From SHAN690 sp023262195 (GTDB lineage Bacteria; Bacteroidota; Bacteroidia; Flavobacteriales_G; Salibacteraceae), in the NCBI GenBank assembly GCA_038142005.1, contig JAYQJE010000001.1, forward strand, positions 992,001-1,056,000: a stretch of DNA of 64,000 nt, written 5' to 3'. Shown one piece after another: positions 17,950 through 27,146 of the stretch. A program made the translations under genes and the position numbers. Numbering within the stretch: position 1 is the stretch's first letter; each line of letters starts with the position of its first letter. The notes under the pieces are model-generated. The model saw nothing but the letters and a program-made list of their open reading frames with translations, made no database searches and was not told the origin of the DNA.

Positions 17950-18792
17950 ATGATCTGTATTGCAGAAAGTGGATCCACAAAAACTACTTGGGTGACTTTT
18001 GATGCTCGAGGTAGAGAGATTGACCGATCTCAAAGCATCGGACTCAATCCCTTTTTCGTGAATAGCGATGAAGTAGCTCATATGGCTAGTGAAGTGTTTG
18101 CACAAATCGGTAATGAAAAAATTTCTACCGTTCATTTCTATGGGGCTAGTTGCTCAAGTGAAGCGCGGAATAAAATCATTGCTGACGGATTAAAGGAGGT
18201 TTTGCCCAATGCTCAAATCTTTGTAAATCATGATTTGCTTGCCGCTGCCAGAGCCACCTGTAAATCAAAAGCAGGCATTGCGTGTATACTAGGCACAGGA
18301 TCTAACTCCTGCGCTTACGATGGGCTAGATATTGTGGATAATGTGCCTGCGTTGGGTTATGCATTGGGCGATGAAGGCAGTGGAACGGCCTTTGGTCGTA
18401 GGTTGTTGCAAGGATGGCTTTATCGCGAAATGCCGCCTGAAATTGAAAAGGCCTTCAACGAAACGTACAACACAGACAAAGAAGAAGTGCTCATCAATAC
18501 TTACAATAAGCCTAAACCAAACCGCTATTTAGCCTCATTTGCAAAGTTCTATTCTGATTACCGAACGCACAGTTACATTCAGAACATCATCATGGAAGTG
18601 TTGCAAGATTTTGTTGATCGACACGTTGTGAAATATGAGTTGGCAAAAAGCGTAGAGATAAACTTTGTGGGGTCCATTGCGTTTTCTTTTCGAGATGAAT
18701 TAAGTCGATGCTTGCAGCAAAGGGGACTCAGGCTAGGCCTTGTAATCAAAGCGCCCATTGATGAATTATGTAAATATCACATTGAGTCTTGA
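17950..18792 (+). CDS. BadF/BadG/BcrA/BcrD-type ATPase, probable N-acetylglucosamine kinase
   Basis: 280 residues of the actin-like ATPase fold: phosphate 1 loop ESGSTKTTWVTFD (residues 6-18), NHDLLAAARA with the catalytic-type Asp, phosphate 2 ACILGTGSNSC and YALGDEGSGTAFGRRLL. This arrangement is that of eukaryotic-type GlcNAc kinases and their Bacteroidota homologues, where the Gly-Asp-Glu-Gly-Ser-Gly motif is characteristic. In the cytoplasm it would phosphorylate an amino sugar, for instance from wall recycling. Overlaps the next gene by four bases (TTGA), so it is cotranscribed with the NUDIX gene. Confidence 0.75.
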   Translation: MICIAESGSTKTTWVTFDARGREIDRSQSIGLNPFFVNSDEVAHMASEVFAQIGNEKISTVHFYGASCSSEARNKIIADGLKEVLPNAQIFVNHDLLAAARATCKSKAGIACILGTGSNSCAYDGLDIVDNVPALGYALGDEGSGTAFGRRLLQGWLYREMPPEIEKAFNETYNTDKEEVLINTYNKPKPNRYLASFAKFYSDYRTHSYIQNIIMEVLQDFVDRHVVKYELAKSVEINFVGSIAFSFRDELSRCLQQRGLRLGLVIKAPIDELCKYHIES

Positions 18793-19439
18793 AGTTTGAT
18801 CAGTTTAAGAAACTAATAGATCCCATACAGCAAATTGGGCCAATTGGAGAAAAAGCACACGAAGTGGTATTCCCCGAGATTGCCAAGTTTCGCAAAAAGT
18901 CACTTGCCTTAAATCCCAACCCTCGTTTGAGTGCGGTGGGGGCGATTTTTATACCCAAGGAAGAAGACACCCATATTGTGCTGATTGAGCGCCAGTCTTA
19001 TAAAGGAGTGCATAGCGGGCAAATTGGTTTTCCAGGTGGTAAGGTGGAGCACGATGATCGTGACTTTGAATACACCGCAAGACGGGAAACCGAAGAAGAA
19101 GTGGGAATACAGAGCGAGAAACTTGTTAAAATCGGACAGCTCACTGAACTATACATACCACCCAGTAGGTTTTTGGTGAAGCCATACCTATTTATGCTCG
19201 ATTATACGCCACAACTGGTGGCTCAACCTCGTGAGGTGAAGTCAATCTTATCGTTACCTGTGGAGGTTTTGATGCGTCCAGAAATATTTGTTGAAGGCGA
19301 AGTGCCTACAAGTAACGGGGTACAGCTTCATTCGAAATACATTCCCTTAGAGGGTAAGAAAATTTGGGGCGCTACAGCCATGATGCTCAGCGAGCTTCAA
19401 ATACTTTTGCACCGTGCAATCAAAACTCAACATGGCTAG
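18789..19439 (+). CDS. NUDIX hydrolase, CoA pyrophosphatase-like
   Basis: Starts with TTG 18789 overlapping the previous stop. The protein has the Nudix box GGKVEHDDRDFEYTARRETE followed by EEVGI, preceded by IERQSYKGVHSGQIGFPGG; the HSGQIxFPGG extension is the feature of the NudL/CoA diphosphatase subgroup. Length 216 residues fits. It would cleave CoA or related pyrophosphates to 4'-phosphopantetheine and adenosine bisphosphate. Its 3' end overlaps the signal-peptide start of the next gene by eight bases. Confidence 0.85.
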   Translation: MKFDQFKKLIDPIQQIGPIGEKAHEVVFPEIAKFRKKSLALNPNPRLSAVGAIFIPKEEDTHIVLIERQSYKGVHSGQIGFPGGKVEHDDRDFEYTARRETEEEVGIQSEKLVKIGQLTELYIPPSRFLVKPYLFMLDYTPQLVAQPREVKSILSLPVEVLMRPEIFVEGEVPTSNGVQLHSKYIPLEGKKIWGATAMMLSELQILLHRAIKTQHG

Positions 19440-19773
19440 GTTTATCATTTTCGGAATTTTTATGTTTACTGTGCTCGTTTCACAAGCCCAGCAACCATTG
19501 AGTAAAAGAGATCAGAAAAAGAAAGCCGAGTTTGAAGCGATGATCGAGGCTGAGGAAAAGTACGAACTACTCAGAGCCAAAGCAGATAGGGCCTTCAGAA
19601 AAAAAGACTACGCAGAAGCACGCATGGCTTATGCCGAAGCCATTCAGTATAATAAGGAAGAAGAACAGTGGTTGATTTCGAAGGTGAATGACCTGGATAT
19701 TTTGATGGCCGAAATAGTAGCGCGGGAAGTAGACTCCATTACTGTTACTCCAAAAAGCAGGTTCCGACCGTGA
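19432..19773 (+). CDS. Exported coiled-coil/TPR-like protein, N-terminal part
   Basis: ATG 19432 gives a signal peptide MARFIIFGIFMFTVLVSQAQ. A charged helical region follows with one TPR-like unit (RAFRKKDYAEARMAYAEAI). I do not recognise the family. The frame ends at 19773, but adding one base to the A5 run at 19752-19756 joins it smoothly (TPKKQVPTVKSSEI) to the next open frame, giving a single protein of about 297 residues. Cotranscribed with the NUDIX gene by overlap. Confidence 0.65.
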   Translation: MARFIIFGIFMFTVLVSQAQQPLSKRDQKKKAEFEAMIEAEEKYELLRAKADRAFRKKDYAEARMAYAEAIQYNKEEEQWLISKVNDLDILMAEIVAREVDSITVTPKSRFRP

Positions 19774-20324
19774 AGTCATCAGAAATTGCCATGCCCACGG
19801 AGCTCAAGCAAAGGGAAGAAATTGAATTCGAGGCTTCCGCTCAGGACTTAGATCCCGAACCAGAGGAATTAGCCGTGGTGGAACCTGAATTAATTGAACA
19901 GCCTGAACCGGTGGTAGAGGAAATAGAAGGAAAACCCGATTCGGTGATTGAAATGGTGGTTGCCGAAAAGCCCATCGTGGAACCAGCTCCAAAGTCAAAA
20001 CCAGTAGAAAAAACACCCAAGCCAACCGTATCAGAAAACGAATCAGTTTCAGAGAATCAGTCTGCAAAAACAGAAGAGGCGAAAAAGGCCGAAGACTACT
20101 CCAGATTCCCGCAAGGAAGGACAGATGAAACATTCACATTTCCAGATCATACCGTACGCAGAATCGTGGTCAAAGACAAACGAGACGTGATTGTGTACAA
20201 GTATGTTACCCATCGCTGGGGAGGTAAGTTTTACTTCAAAGATGGAGTCTCGATTGTAGAACGAATCTGGAAACAAGAGTTACAACAATACGAAGCCAAA
20301 TTCCCAGAAAACTTAGCCGAATAG
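19770..20324 (+). CDS. Exported coiled-coil/TPR-like protein, C-terminal part
   Basis: Begins with a Glu/Pro/Val-rich, low-complexity linker of about 100 residues (PEPEELAVVEPELIEQPEPV), which looks like a flexible periplasmic spacer, then a small C-terminal globular region with FTFPDHTVRRIVVKDKRD and YKYVTHRWGGKFYFKDG. It lacks its own signal peptide and overlaps the previous frame by four bases, which supports a split single gene; two genuinely separate genes remain possible. Function unknown. Confidence 0.6.
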   Translation: MKSSEIAMPTELKQREEIEFEASAQDLDPEPEELAVVEPELIEQPEPVVEEIEGKPDSVIEMVVAEKPIVEPAPKSKPVEKTPKPTVSENESVSENQSAKTEEAKKAEDYSRFPQGRTDETFTFPDHTVRRIVVKDKRDVIVYKYVTHRWGGKFYFKDGVSIVERIWKQELQQYEAKFPENLAE

Positions 20325-20351
20325 TTGTAAGTTACACGCCTCTAATTATTC

Positions 20352-20359
20352 TACTTTTG
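20352..20359 (+). promoter_or_regulatory. -7 promoter element before gdhA
   Basis: TACTTTTG, a perfect TAnnTTTG, 22 bases before the gdhA ATG at 20382. A TTG at 20325-20327 is a candidate -33 at slightly long spacing (24 bases). Confidence 0.6.
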
Positions 20360-20381
20360 CCGCACTTTATAATCCTTTAAG

Positions 20382-21113
20382 ATGAGTCAATACCTAGCGC
20401 GCATAGACGCGTTCATGGAGGCTGTCAAAGCCCGAAACGGTCACGAACCAGAGTTTTTACAAGCTGTTGAGGAAGTCGCTGAGGCGGTTATTCCGTTTAT
20501 AGCCGAAAATCCGAAATACGATGATGCTCAAATACTCAACAGAATTGTTGAGCCTGAGCGCGTACTTATGTTCCGAGTTCCATGGACGGACGATCAAGGA
20601 AAGTATCAAGTAAACAGAGGTTTTCGTATTGAAATGAACTCTGCTATTGGACCGTACAAAGGTGGCTTGAGATTTCATCCATCTGTAAACCTGAGCATCT
20701 TGAAATTTTTGGCTTTCGAGCAGGTATTCAAAAACTCACTTACTACCCTGCCGATGGGTGGTGGTAAAGGTGGATCTGACTTTGATCCAAAGGGCAAATC
20801 AGACAATGAGGTGATGCGTTTTTGTCAAAGCTTCATGACTGAGTTGAGCCGTCATATTGGTGCCAATACTGACGTTCCTGCGGGTGATATTGGTGTAGGA
20901 GGTCGTGAAATTGGTTACATGTTTGGTCAGTACAAGCGATTAAGAAACGAATTCACAGGAGTACTCACAGGAAAAGGACTTGAATACGGGGAAGCCTTAT
21001 TCGTCCTGAAGCAACAGGATATGGAAACGTATACTTTGCTCAAGAGATGCTTAAAACTAAGAACGAGTCTTTTAAAGGTAAGACCGTGGTCATTTCAGGA
21101 TCGGGCAATGTAG
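20382..21113 (+). CDS. gdhA: Glutamate dehydrogenase, N-terminal (substrate) domain
   Basis: N-terminal domain of the ~450-residue hexameric GDH: VPWTDDQGKYQVNRGFRIE, SAIGPYKGGLRFHPSVN, PMGGGKGGSDFDPKGKSD (catalytic Lys region) and ANTDVPAGDIGVGGREIGY. It catalyses reversible amination of 2-oxoglutarate and is probably the NADP-type assimilatory enzyme, though cofactor cannot be fixed from this piece. After GKGLEYG at ~20990 the frame is wrong: the G4 run at 20988-20991 needs a fifth G to restore GGSLIRPEATGYGNVYFAQE. Confidence 0.95.
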   Translation: MSQYLARIDAFMEAVKARNGHEPEFLQAVEEVAEAVIPFIAENPKYDDAQILNRIVEPERVLMFRVPWTDDQGKYQVNRGFRIEMNSAIGPYKGGLRFHPSVNLSILKFLAFEQVFKNSLTTLPMGGGKGGSDFDPKGKSDNEVMRFCQSFMTELSRHIGANTDVPAGDIGVGGREIGYMFGQYKRLRNEFTGVLTGKGLEYGEALFVLKQQDMETYTLLKRCLKLRTSLLKVRPWSFQDRAM

Positions 21114-21730
21114 CTCAGTATGCGCTAGAAAAAGCGATCCATTTGGGAGCAAAAGTGGTTACCGTATCTGATTCGGGAGGCTATGTGTTTAGAGATGGCG
21201 GTTTTCATTCTGAGCATTTAGATGCCATTCAAAATATTAAAAATGTAAAGCGAGGTAGAATTAAGGAGCTTGCAGAGATGTATGGTGATATCGAGTATCA
21301 TGAAGGGGAAAAACCATGGGGAGTGAAGTGTGATATTGCTCTACCATGTGCCACTCAAAACGAACTTGATGGTGATGATGCAGCAACCTTATTAAGTAAT
21401 GGCTGTATGTGTGTGTCTGAAGGAGCAAACATGCCATCAACTCCTGAAGCTATTCACAAGTTCCATGAAGCGAAGATTTTATTTGCACCGGGCAAGGCAT
21501 CAAATGCTGGCGGTGTAGCAACTTCAGGGCTTGAAATGAGCCAGAACTCATTGCGTTTGAGTTGGTCAAGAGAAGAAGTAGATCAGAAATTACATGGGAT
21601 CATGGTGAGTATCCACGAGGCATGCGAGAAATATGGCCGAGAAGGGGATTACGTGGACTATGTGAAGGGTGCAAATGTTGCTGGCTTCATCAAAGTTGCC
21701 GATGCAATGATCGCGCAAGGTCACGTTTGA
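21047..21730 (+). CDS. gdhA: Glutamate dehydrogenase, C-terminal (nucleotide-binding) domain
   Basis: Rossmann domain: GKTVVISGSGNVAQYALEKA (Gly-x-Gly-x-x-Ala), VVTVSDSGGYV, then ALPCATQNELDGDDA and GANMPSTPEAI, ending with the short-type C-terminal helix. Asp/Ser after the second strand would suit NADP(H). The frame is open upstream to the G-run indel at 20988, so the true gene is one reading frame from 20382 to 21730. A terminator hairpin follows 21 bases after the stop. Confidence 0.95.
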   Translation: MLKTKNESFKGKTVVISGSGNVAQYALEKAIHLGAKVVTVSDSGGYVFRDGGFHSEHLDAIQNIKNVKRGRIKELAEMYGDIEYHEGEKPWGVKCDIALPCATQNELDGDDAATLLSNGCMCVSEGANMPSTPEAIHKFHEAKILFAPGKASNAGGVATSGLEMSQNSLRLSWSREEVDQKLHGIMVSIHEACEKYGREGDYVDYVKGANVAGFIKVADAMIAQGHV

Positions 21731-21751
21731 TCGATAATATCTGTTGAAAGC

Positions 21752-21787
21752 AATGCCTGGTCAATTCATTTTGATCGGGCATTTTTA
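21752..21787 (+). terminator. Rho-independent terminator after gdhA
   Basis: An 11-pair stem (two G-U pairs) between 21752-21762 and 21773-21783 with a 10-base loop, followed by TTTTT. It lies between the convergent gdhA and FG-GAP genes and overlaps the stop of the latter, so it could serve both directions. Confidence 0.75.
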
Positions 21788-22870
21788 TTTGGGTGCTATT
21801 ACGATCGAAGCCTGACCATTTACTACGGAACCGGCTACACGCAATAGGTAGTAACCTTGATTTAAGCCCGATAAATCAAGGTGTGGTTGATTGCCCATAA
21901 TATTGAAATCACGACAGATTTTACCTTCAACGGTGAGTATCTGTAAATGGTGCATGGTTTTAAAGTCGCCAGACAATGTAATCGCTCCATCTGTTGGGTT
22001 TGGGTAAACTTCCCAGGACTTTTTGTTGCTTGCCACGGAGGTATTTGAAACAGGATAGTTTTCATCTCGATCGTAAAACTTTATTCCTCCCTCACCTGTC
22101 CCGCTCAACAATTCAATAATGCCGTCCCCATCTATATCATGAAAAACAGGAGCAATTCTGTCCGCCAAAATTCCAATAGAATCGAGCAAGGCGAACGAGT
22201 CATTAAGTGAAGCTCCCAGTGTATATATAAAGACATGTTTTTCATCGCTGCCAATAAATAGATACGGTTCTGGACCAAATTCTGTTCGTTCAATGATCTG
22301 TGGCTTTGCATATCCATTGCAGCAAAAGAAACTTACGTCTACCTTTCCGAAATTAGAAATGGTTGGCGCACTGGTAAAGCTGGCATTGCTCGCGGTTCCG
22401 GTATTTTCGAAATATGATAGCGTACCTATGCGTTCTCCCACAACAAGGTCAAGCACTCCATCTCCAGAGAGGTCAAAAAAGCTTGGTGCCGCATCCGCAC
22501 CAATAGAGTTGATTCCCATGTAGTTTGGTGCAACTAATGTGAAACTCGCAACTCCATTCGATGGATTGTTCTCAAATAGGTGTAGGTTGCCTGCGGCATC
22601 ACCGATAAGCATGTCTTGATCGCCATCACCATCAATATCGCCAAGGGTGGGAACCGCAGCTCTAAAATCGAAATCTGATATAGATGCGTAGTCATCGTTT
22701 TCAAGATTGAATGATGGATTGATGCTCGAACCCTCGTTTCTGAAGTAATAAATTCTACTCGACTTAAACGCTGTGGGCGATCGAAAGAAGTCAGTGGCAA
22801 CCAATAGATCATCCAAATTATCTCCATCTACATCAAAAACCAATGGCACCGATCCAGTTACCAAGATCAA
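21785..22870 (-). CDS. FG-GAP/VCBS repeat protein (second copy), C-terminal part with T9SS type A tail
   Basis: Contains at least three calcium-loop repeats of the FG-GAP/VCBS type (DVDGDNLDDLLVA, DIDGDGDQDMLIGD, DLSGDGVLDLVVGE), each with the Asp-rich DxDGDGxxD loop, and the type A sorting domain from about residue 290 (WEVYPNPTDGAITLSGDF ... GYYLLRVAG). Exported by T9SS. It is the end of one ~738-residue protein beginning at 23999; the frame changes close to 22858, where one A must be removed for LDLGTGSVPLVFDVDGD to align with MIDIGLQSMPTFCDLNGD of the neighbouring paralogue. Confidence 0.8.
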   Translation of the reverse strand: MILVTGSVPLVFDVDGDNLDDLLVATDFFRSPTAFKSSRIYYFRNEGSSINPSFNLENDDYASISDFDFRAAVPTLGDIDGDGDQDMLIGDAAGNLHLFENNPSNGVASFTLVAPNYMGINSIGADAAPSFFDLSGDGVLDLVVGERIGTLSYFENTGTASNASFTSAPTISNFGKVDVSFFCCNGYAKPQIIERTEFGPEPYLFIGSDEKHVFIYTLGASLNDSFALLDSIGILADRIAPVFHDIDGDGIIELLSGTGEGGIKFYDRDENYPVSNTSVASNKKSWEVYPNPTDGAITLSGDFKTMHHLQILTVEGKICRDFNIMGNQPHLDLSGLNQGYYLLRVAGSVVNGQASIVIAPK

Positions 22871-23427
22871 GCATGTCTTGCAATAGGAATGATTTCTCAG
22901 AAAGTTGGTATTCCGATCCGTTGGTGGCTACATTTCTATAGCTCCATACATGGCCGGCATTGCAGGAGCTATCGATTCGATTATTGGTGGTTGCAATAAG
23001 GTCACGCTTACCATCATGGTCAATATCTGCACCGTATGCAGCAGTCATATACTGCATTTTCACTGGATTTGTACTATTCGGGAAGTCGGTAGTTTGGGTA
23101 TTCACATCAATTTCAGGTGACGATGTCGAACCTATATTCTCAGCGAAAACGAATTCGGTGGTTTGAATATCTCCTAAAGTGATGTCGTAATCGCCATCGG
23201 CATCTACATCATCAAAAAAATGGTTGACCCAGGGTGGAATCGTGCAGCATGGTCTTGCCAATTGATGGGTGGCGTAATTTCAGGTCTACATGCGATGGCT
23301 TCTAAAGTGCTACTATTTGGGGGCTCTTGAAATCCGCCCCAGCAACTCGTGGTCACTAAAAACTCAAGGCTATCGCAATTACCATATTGATCTTGACTCT
23401 GGTTTTCATGTAATACCAGAGTGTTTT
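22833..23427 (-). CDS. FG-GAP/VCBS repeat protein (second copy), middle part in two frames
   Basis: Two successive frames cover the middle. From 23427 to about 23214 the protein reads NTLVLHENQSQ...YGNCDSLEFLVTTSCWGGF, matching GTADSLEFIIGSYCWGG of the neighbouring paralogue. From 23220 to 22858 it reads FFDDVDADGDYDITLGD and ADIDHDGKRDLIATTNN, two more Asp-rich repeats. The joints are a T4 run at 23424-23427 (one base too long) and an A7 run at 23214-23220 (one too short). Neither piece would start on its own. Confidence 0.65.
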
Positions 23428-23999
23428 CCAGTATCACCATTGCCAAAGGCAAGAATATCCATATCACCATCGAAGTCGATATCGATAATGGCAGGTACAT
23501 CACCGGGCAATAGAAAAGCCTCTGTCACCACCGAACCGTAGTCGGAAATGATAGCCTCGGTGGCTAATTCAAATTTCCATGGATTTTGAGCGATGCATCG
23601 ATGCACCCTAAAGCCACCTGTTTTGAAGTCAAAAATATCAGGGTGGCCATCACAGTTATAGTCTCTGAGTAGCACCATGTCCTTTAAGTCTGCTGGGAAT
23701 TGTGACTCATAATTAGGAGCATAGTCATAACGACTTGTGGTAGTGTTAAAAAGGAACGTGCGCCAAGTGTTTTTTGCTCGATCAAAAACAAATAAGTCTT
23801 GCGCGCCATCTTGGTTTAGGTCAATTTCTGAGAATTGGGGATTGGTAAATCCGCCTACAGTAGGCATGCGGAGCGCCCCATCGAAAGAAAAGTTCAGATT
23901 ATCAGACTCGGTAAAGCCTAAGTTGGATTGACCATGAATTGAAAATCCAATAGAAATGACCGTGATAAAAACTGCTAGTGCTTTATTAACCTTACCCAT
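23406..23999 (-). CDS. FG-GAP/VCBS repeat protein (second copy), N-terminal part
   Basis: Starts with signal peptide MGKVNKALAVFITVISIGFSIHGQ, then NPQFSEIDLNQDGAQDLFVFD and LLRDYNCDGHPDIFDF, which align with NPQFSVVDITGNSDMEIFVYD and LLRDYDGDGDMDVFTL of the upstream gene. The two are tandem duplicates. The ATG at 23999 lies 25 bases inside the 3' end of the upstream copy, so translation is coupled. Frame lost at ~23427. Confidence 0.8.
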   Translation of the reverse strand: MGKVNKALAVFITVISIGFSIHGQSNLGFTESDNLNFSFDGALRMPTVGGFTNPQFSEIDLNQDGAQDLFVFDRAKNTWRTFLFNTTTSRYDYAPNYESQFPADLKDMVLLRDYNCDGHPDIFDFKTGGFRVHRCIAQNPWKFELATEAIISDYGSVVTEAFLLPGDVPAIIDIDFDGDMDILAFGNGDTGKHSGIT

Positions 24000-26239
24000 T
24001 CAAGACTTGAGGATGTTTTTAAAGAGACGATGTAAACACCCGAAGGAAAGTGGTCTAAATCTATGGTTTCGTTTATCATTCCAGCCGATTCAGGTTGCAC
24101 TCGCCTTTGCATCACCTCACTCCCATTCAGGCTAGTCACGGTAATCCATGCATTTTTTTCGTTAATCGCTCCTGAAACAATGGCTAGACCTGTGGTAGGG
24201 TTTGGGTGGATTTTTAGGCTGGATTCAATGGGGCTTACCGCAGCTATACCCAGCGCCTGATCATTTTCTTTTTGCATCATATATAAGCCACCAGCATGCT
24301 GTCCAATGATGAGTTCTGGTCGCTCCCCTCCAATAATGTTGGCACCTGCAATGCTCGTATTCGTGGCTTCCAATACGATAGAGTCGGCCAATTCAAACGT
24401 GTCGCCTAGGGAAGTGATGGGGCCGTATACATTAATCTGTCCCGATGCCGTACCTACGAATAAGAAGAGATTATCTGTGCTGTCTGCTTGCCTTGTCAGG
24501 TATGGAGAAGCTTGACCACCATAATCGCTGAATACGTCAATTTTTCCAAAGTCTTTAATGGTAGGTTGGGCAGGAAAATTAGGTTCTTCTTTGGTTCCCT
24601 GATTTTCATAGTATTGGATTCTGCCGTATTCATCACCAACCAGAAGGTCGAGCTTACCATCGTTATTCAGATCATAAAAGTGAGGATGTGCTGCACCACC
24701 TGCGTCAATTAACTCATAGTTTGGAGTAAGAACGATGAATGCCGGGGTATTCGGAGTTCCTGTGTTTTCAAAGTACTGTAGATGTCCGGTGTGATCACCG
24801 ATTACTAGGTCTTGATCGCCATCGTTATCCAAATCAGCAAGCGCAGGGTGCGCTGATCTTAAATCTAAATCTTGAAGTCCAAAGATCGTTAATGGCTCTG
24901 GAGTGTAAACAGGGGCTCCTATGGTCCCTATGTTTTTGAAGTAGTGAATTTGAGCTCCGCTCAATACTGGGTAAAAGCTATTGTATCCGATGCTCCCAAC
25001 CATGATATCGAGAAGTGAATCACCATTTAGATCACAGAATGTTGGCATTGACTGTAGGCCGATATCAATCATTTGCGCAGAAAGAAAGCCATCGCCCTTG
25101 AGTTCAAAAACTGGGGCGCTGTTAGATCCTACGTTCTCATAAAGAGCATCAGTAAATACAGATTCTGAAGTGTCTCCCTCAAGACTACTGACACTATTAA
25201 TTTGATTGGCTGAAATGATCATATCATCATCACCATCCAAATCAACATCGATGAAATAAGGATAAGGCTGATTCTCCACATCCACCTTTACATCATTCGA
25301 TGGAAACTCATAATCTGTGGCAGACAGATCTAAATCTCCATTGAGATTGTCACCAAAATTTGGTGTGTAGAACAGTTCATCGTTGTGATCGTATGTAGTC
25401 AAAAGATCCAAAGTGCCATCACCGTTCATATCATGAAGGTTTTGGGTCATTGTTTGATGCTTTTCTCGGCTTGCCGTTTCTTCACATGAGTTTGGCCCAC
25501 ATTCATATTCTTCAAATTGAAATGTATCGCTTTGCGCATTGAACCCAACCCGAATGCCTCCCCAGCAATAGCTTCCAATAATAAACTCCAAACTGTCTGC
25601 AGTGCCATATTCTTCAATAGATTGATTTAAGAATGTAGCAAACGAGCCGCAGTTAAATGGAGCAGTGTTCAAAGGGAAAAACATGAGATCTAGGTCACCA
25701 TCCTCATCAAGGTCCTTGATTACTGGAATGGTGTTTTTTATTAACCGAAAAGCCGTTTCATTTGACCCACGTGTGAAGGTCAATGCCTCTTTCACCACGG
25801 TATATTCTCCATTTCCATCGTTTCGGAATACTTTAATGCTGGTGAAATTTGATAAGGTGAAAACATCCATATCCCCATCGCCATCATAATCGCGGAGCAG
25901 ACAGAAACCTCGATCTTCAGCCAAAGGAAACAGACTGTGGAAAGGCTCCGATGTCTCAGGGATGGTTTTTATCCAATCGTGTTTTCCCGTGGCTGGATTG
26001 TATTTAAAGCCTTTTCTGAGTGAACCATCCCGATCATAAACGAAGATTTCCATATCACTATTCCCAGTGATATCCACCACGCTAAACTGTGGATTATTCA
26101 TTCCGCCAGCCCATGCTGCGCTGAGGGTTTCTCCGTTTCGCACCGCGGCTACGGAATCAATAAGCTCGAAACCGATGTTTTGCTGGGCAACCGAGGTGCC
26201 AAAGAAGGCCGATAAAAGTAGAATGATACTGAAACGCAT
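23975..26239 (-). CDS. FG-GAP/VCBS repeat secreted protein with T9SS type A sorting domain
   Basis: The ATG at 26239 starts the signal peptide MRFSIILLLSAFFGTSVAQ; the frame runs 57 bases further upstream without signal features. About 754 residues, with some seven to nine Asp-rich repeats (DYDGDGDMDVFTL, DLDEDGDLDLMFF, DVDLDGDDDMIIS, DLDNDGDQDLVIGD, DLNNDGKLDLLVGD) that fold as a calcium-binding beta-propeller, and a type A sorting domain (SLKIHPNPTTGLAIVSG ... SGVYIVSLKTSS). Secreted, probably surface-attached; partner or ligand unknown. First gene of a two-gene tandem family. Confidence 0.88.
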   Translation of the reverse strand: MRFSIILLLSAFFGTSVAQQNIGFELIDSVAAVRNGETLSAAWAGGMNNPQFSVVDITGNSDMEIFVYDRDGSLRKGFKYNPATGKHDWIKTIPETSEPFHSLFPLAEDRGFCLLRDYDGDGDMDVFTLSNFTSIKVFRNDGNGEYTVVKEALTFTRGSNETAFRLIKNTIPVIKDLDEDGDLDLMFFPLNTAPFNCGSFATFLNQSIEEYGTADSLEFIIGSYCWGGIRVGFNAQSDTFQFEEYECGPNSCEETASREKHQTMTQNLHDMNGDGTLDLLTTYDHNDELFYTPNFGDNLNGDLDLSATDYEFPSNDVKVDVENQPYPYFIDVDLDGDDDMIISANQINSVSSLEGDTSESVFTDALYENVGSNSAPVFELKGDGFLSAQMIDIGLQSMPTFCDLNGDSLLDIMVGSIGYNSFYPVLSGAQIHYFKNIGTIGAPVYTPEPLTIFGLQDLDLRSAHPALADLDNDGDQDLVIGDHTGHLQYFENTGTPNTPAFIVLTPNYELIDAGGAAHPHFYDLNNDGKLDLLVGDEYGRIQYYENQGTKEEPNFPAQPTIKDFGKIDVFSDYGGQASPYLTRQADSTDNLFLFVGTASGQINVYGPITSLGDTFELADSIVLEATNTSIAGANIIGGERPELIIGQHAGGLYMMQKENDQALGIAAVSPIESSLKIHPNPTTGLAIVSGAINEKNAWITVTSLNGSEVMQRRVQPESAGMINETIDLDHFPSGVYIVSLKTSSSLEWVRLIKH

Positions 26240-26317
26240 ATATCTTGGACGATTACAACAAACATACGGTTGTATTCGTCTTCGTGACCGTATCAACTGT
26301 TACATTTGATCTCGATT

Positions 26318-27022
26318 ATGCGCATGAAACATCTGGTATTTTTTCTTCTTATAACGCTAGGCTTTCCAGCCATATCTCAAGTGGATACAGCACAAGTGAG
26401 GGTCAATAGAGAGCCTCGATAAAAAACCTCGTTTGGACATGTTGCTTGTTGACTTAAACTGGGATAGACTCGTTGGTTGGGTTGGGACAGGAGTGGAGCA
26501 GAAATGGCACGGAAGAGGCATTCACGTCAGCCTATTATTTGATCAGCCCATCAAGGCAGATGGAACATTCAGTGTGGCGGGTGGCGCAGGATTTACCTCT
26601 CATAATTATTATACCAATGCGCAAGTTGAAAAGGTGCCGGGTACGGAAACCGCTGCATTTATTGTGAAAACAGAGGCAGAGCGAGAACGAGGTAAAATTT
26701 CCCTAAACTATGTGGATGTGCCCATTGAACTTCGATTTAGAACCCAAGAGGATAAACATGGTCACCGGTGGAAGGTAGCGGTTGGAGCACGCGGAGGATA
26801 TCTAATTAACGCACACGAAAAAATCATTGATGGAGAAGGTTTTAAGACAAAACTCTTCCATTATCCACATGTCGCTAAATTCAGATACGGACCTACTTTC
26901 CGATTCGGATATGGAAGCTTGATGTTAACAGGATATTATTCCTATCCACATTTTTTCAGCCTGGAAAGGGTCAGAGTGAAATGAATTCTTTGAGTTTAGG
27001 CATTACCATCTCGCCATTTTAA
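26318..27022 (+). CDS. Outer-membrane beta-barrel protein (PorT-like), split over three frames
   Basis: A signal peptide MRMKHLVFFLLITLGFPAIS is read from ATG 26318 and stops at 26422. The main frame (26433-26984) continues as DKKPRLDMLLVDLNW and holds alternating beta strands typical of the outer-membrane beta-barrel family, for example ISLNYVDVPIELRFRTQ and VAVGARGGYLINAHE. The true end SLGITISPF, a canonical barrel C-terminus with terminal Phe, lies in a third frame and ends at 27022. The joints are near 26415 (one base too many) and at the T6 run 26951-26956 (one too few). Corrected length about 233 residues. It may be divergently transcribed from the FG-GAP operon. Confidence 0.75.
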
Positions 27023-27110
27023 TATTGAGTTTACACAACTTAAGAAAGGCATAAAGTTTTTGTTGCAGTGGCGTGACGTAAGTGTAATGCTGGGTTAAGC
27101 TCATTTACTC

Positions 27111-27146
27111 TTGTGCTAAAGAGCTTCGCATTAAAATTTAGCACAA
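27111..27146 (+). promoter_or_regulatory. Perfect 10-base inverted repeat ending on the start codon
   Basis: TTGTGCTAAA at 27111-27120 and its exact reverse complement TTTAGCACAA at 27137-27146, with 16 bases between. The last A of the right arm is the A of the ATG at 27146. A near-consensus -7 element TACTCTTG (27106-27113) overlaps the left arm. As RNA it would hide the start codon; as DNA it could be an operator covering the transcription start. Confidence 0.5.
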
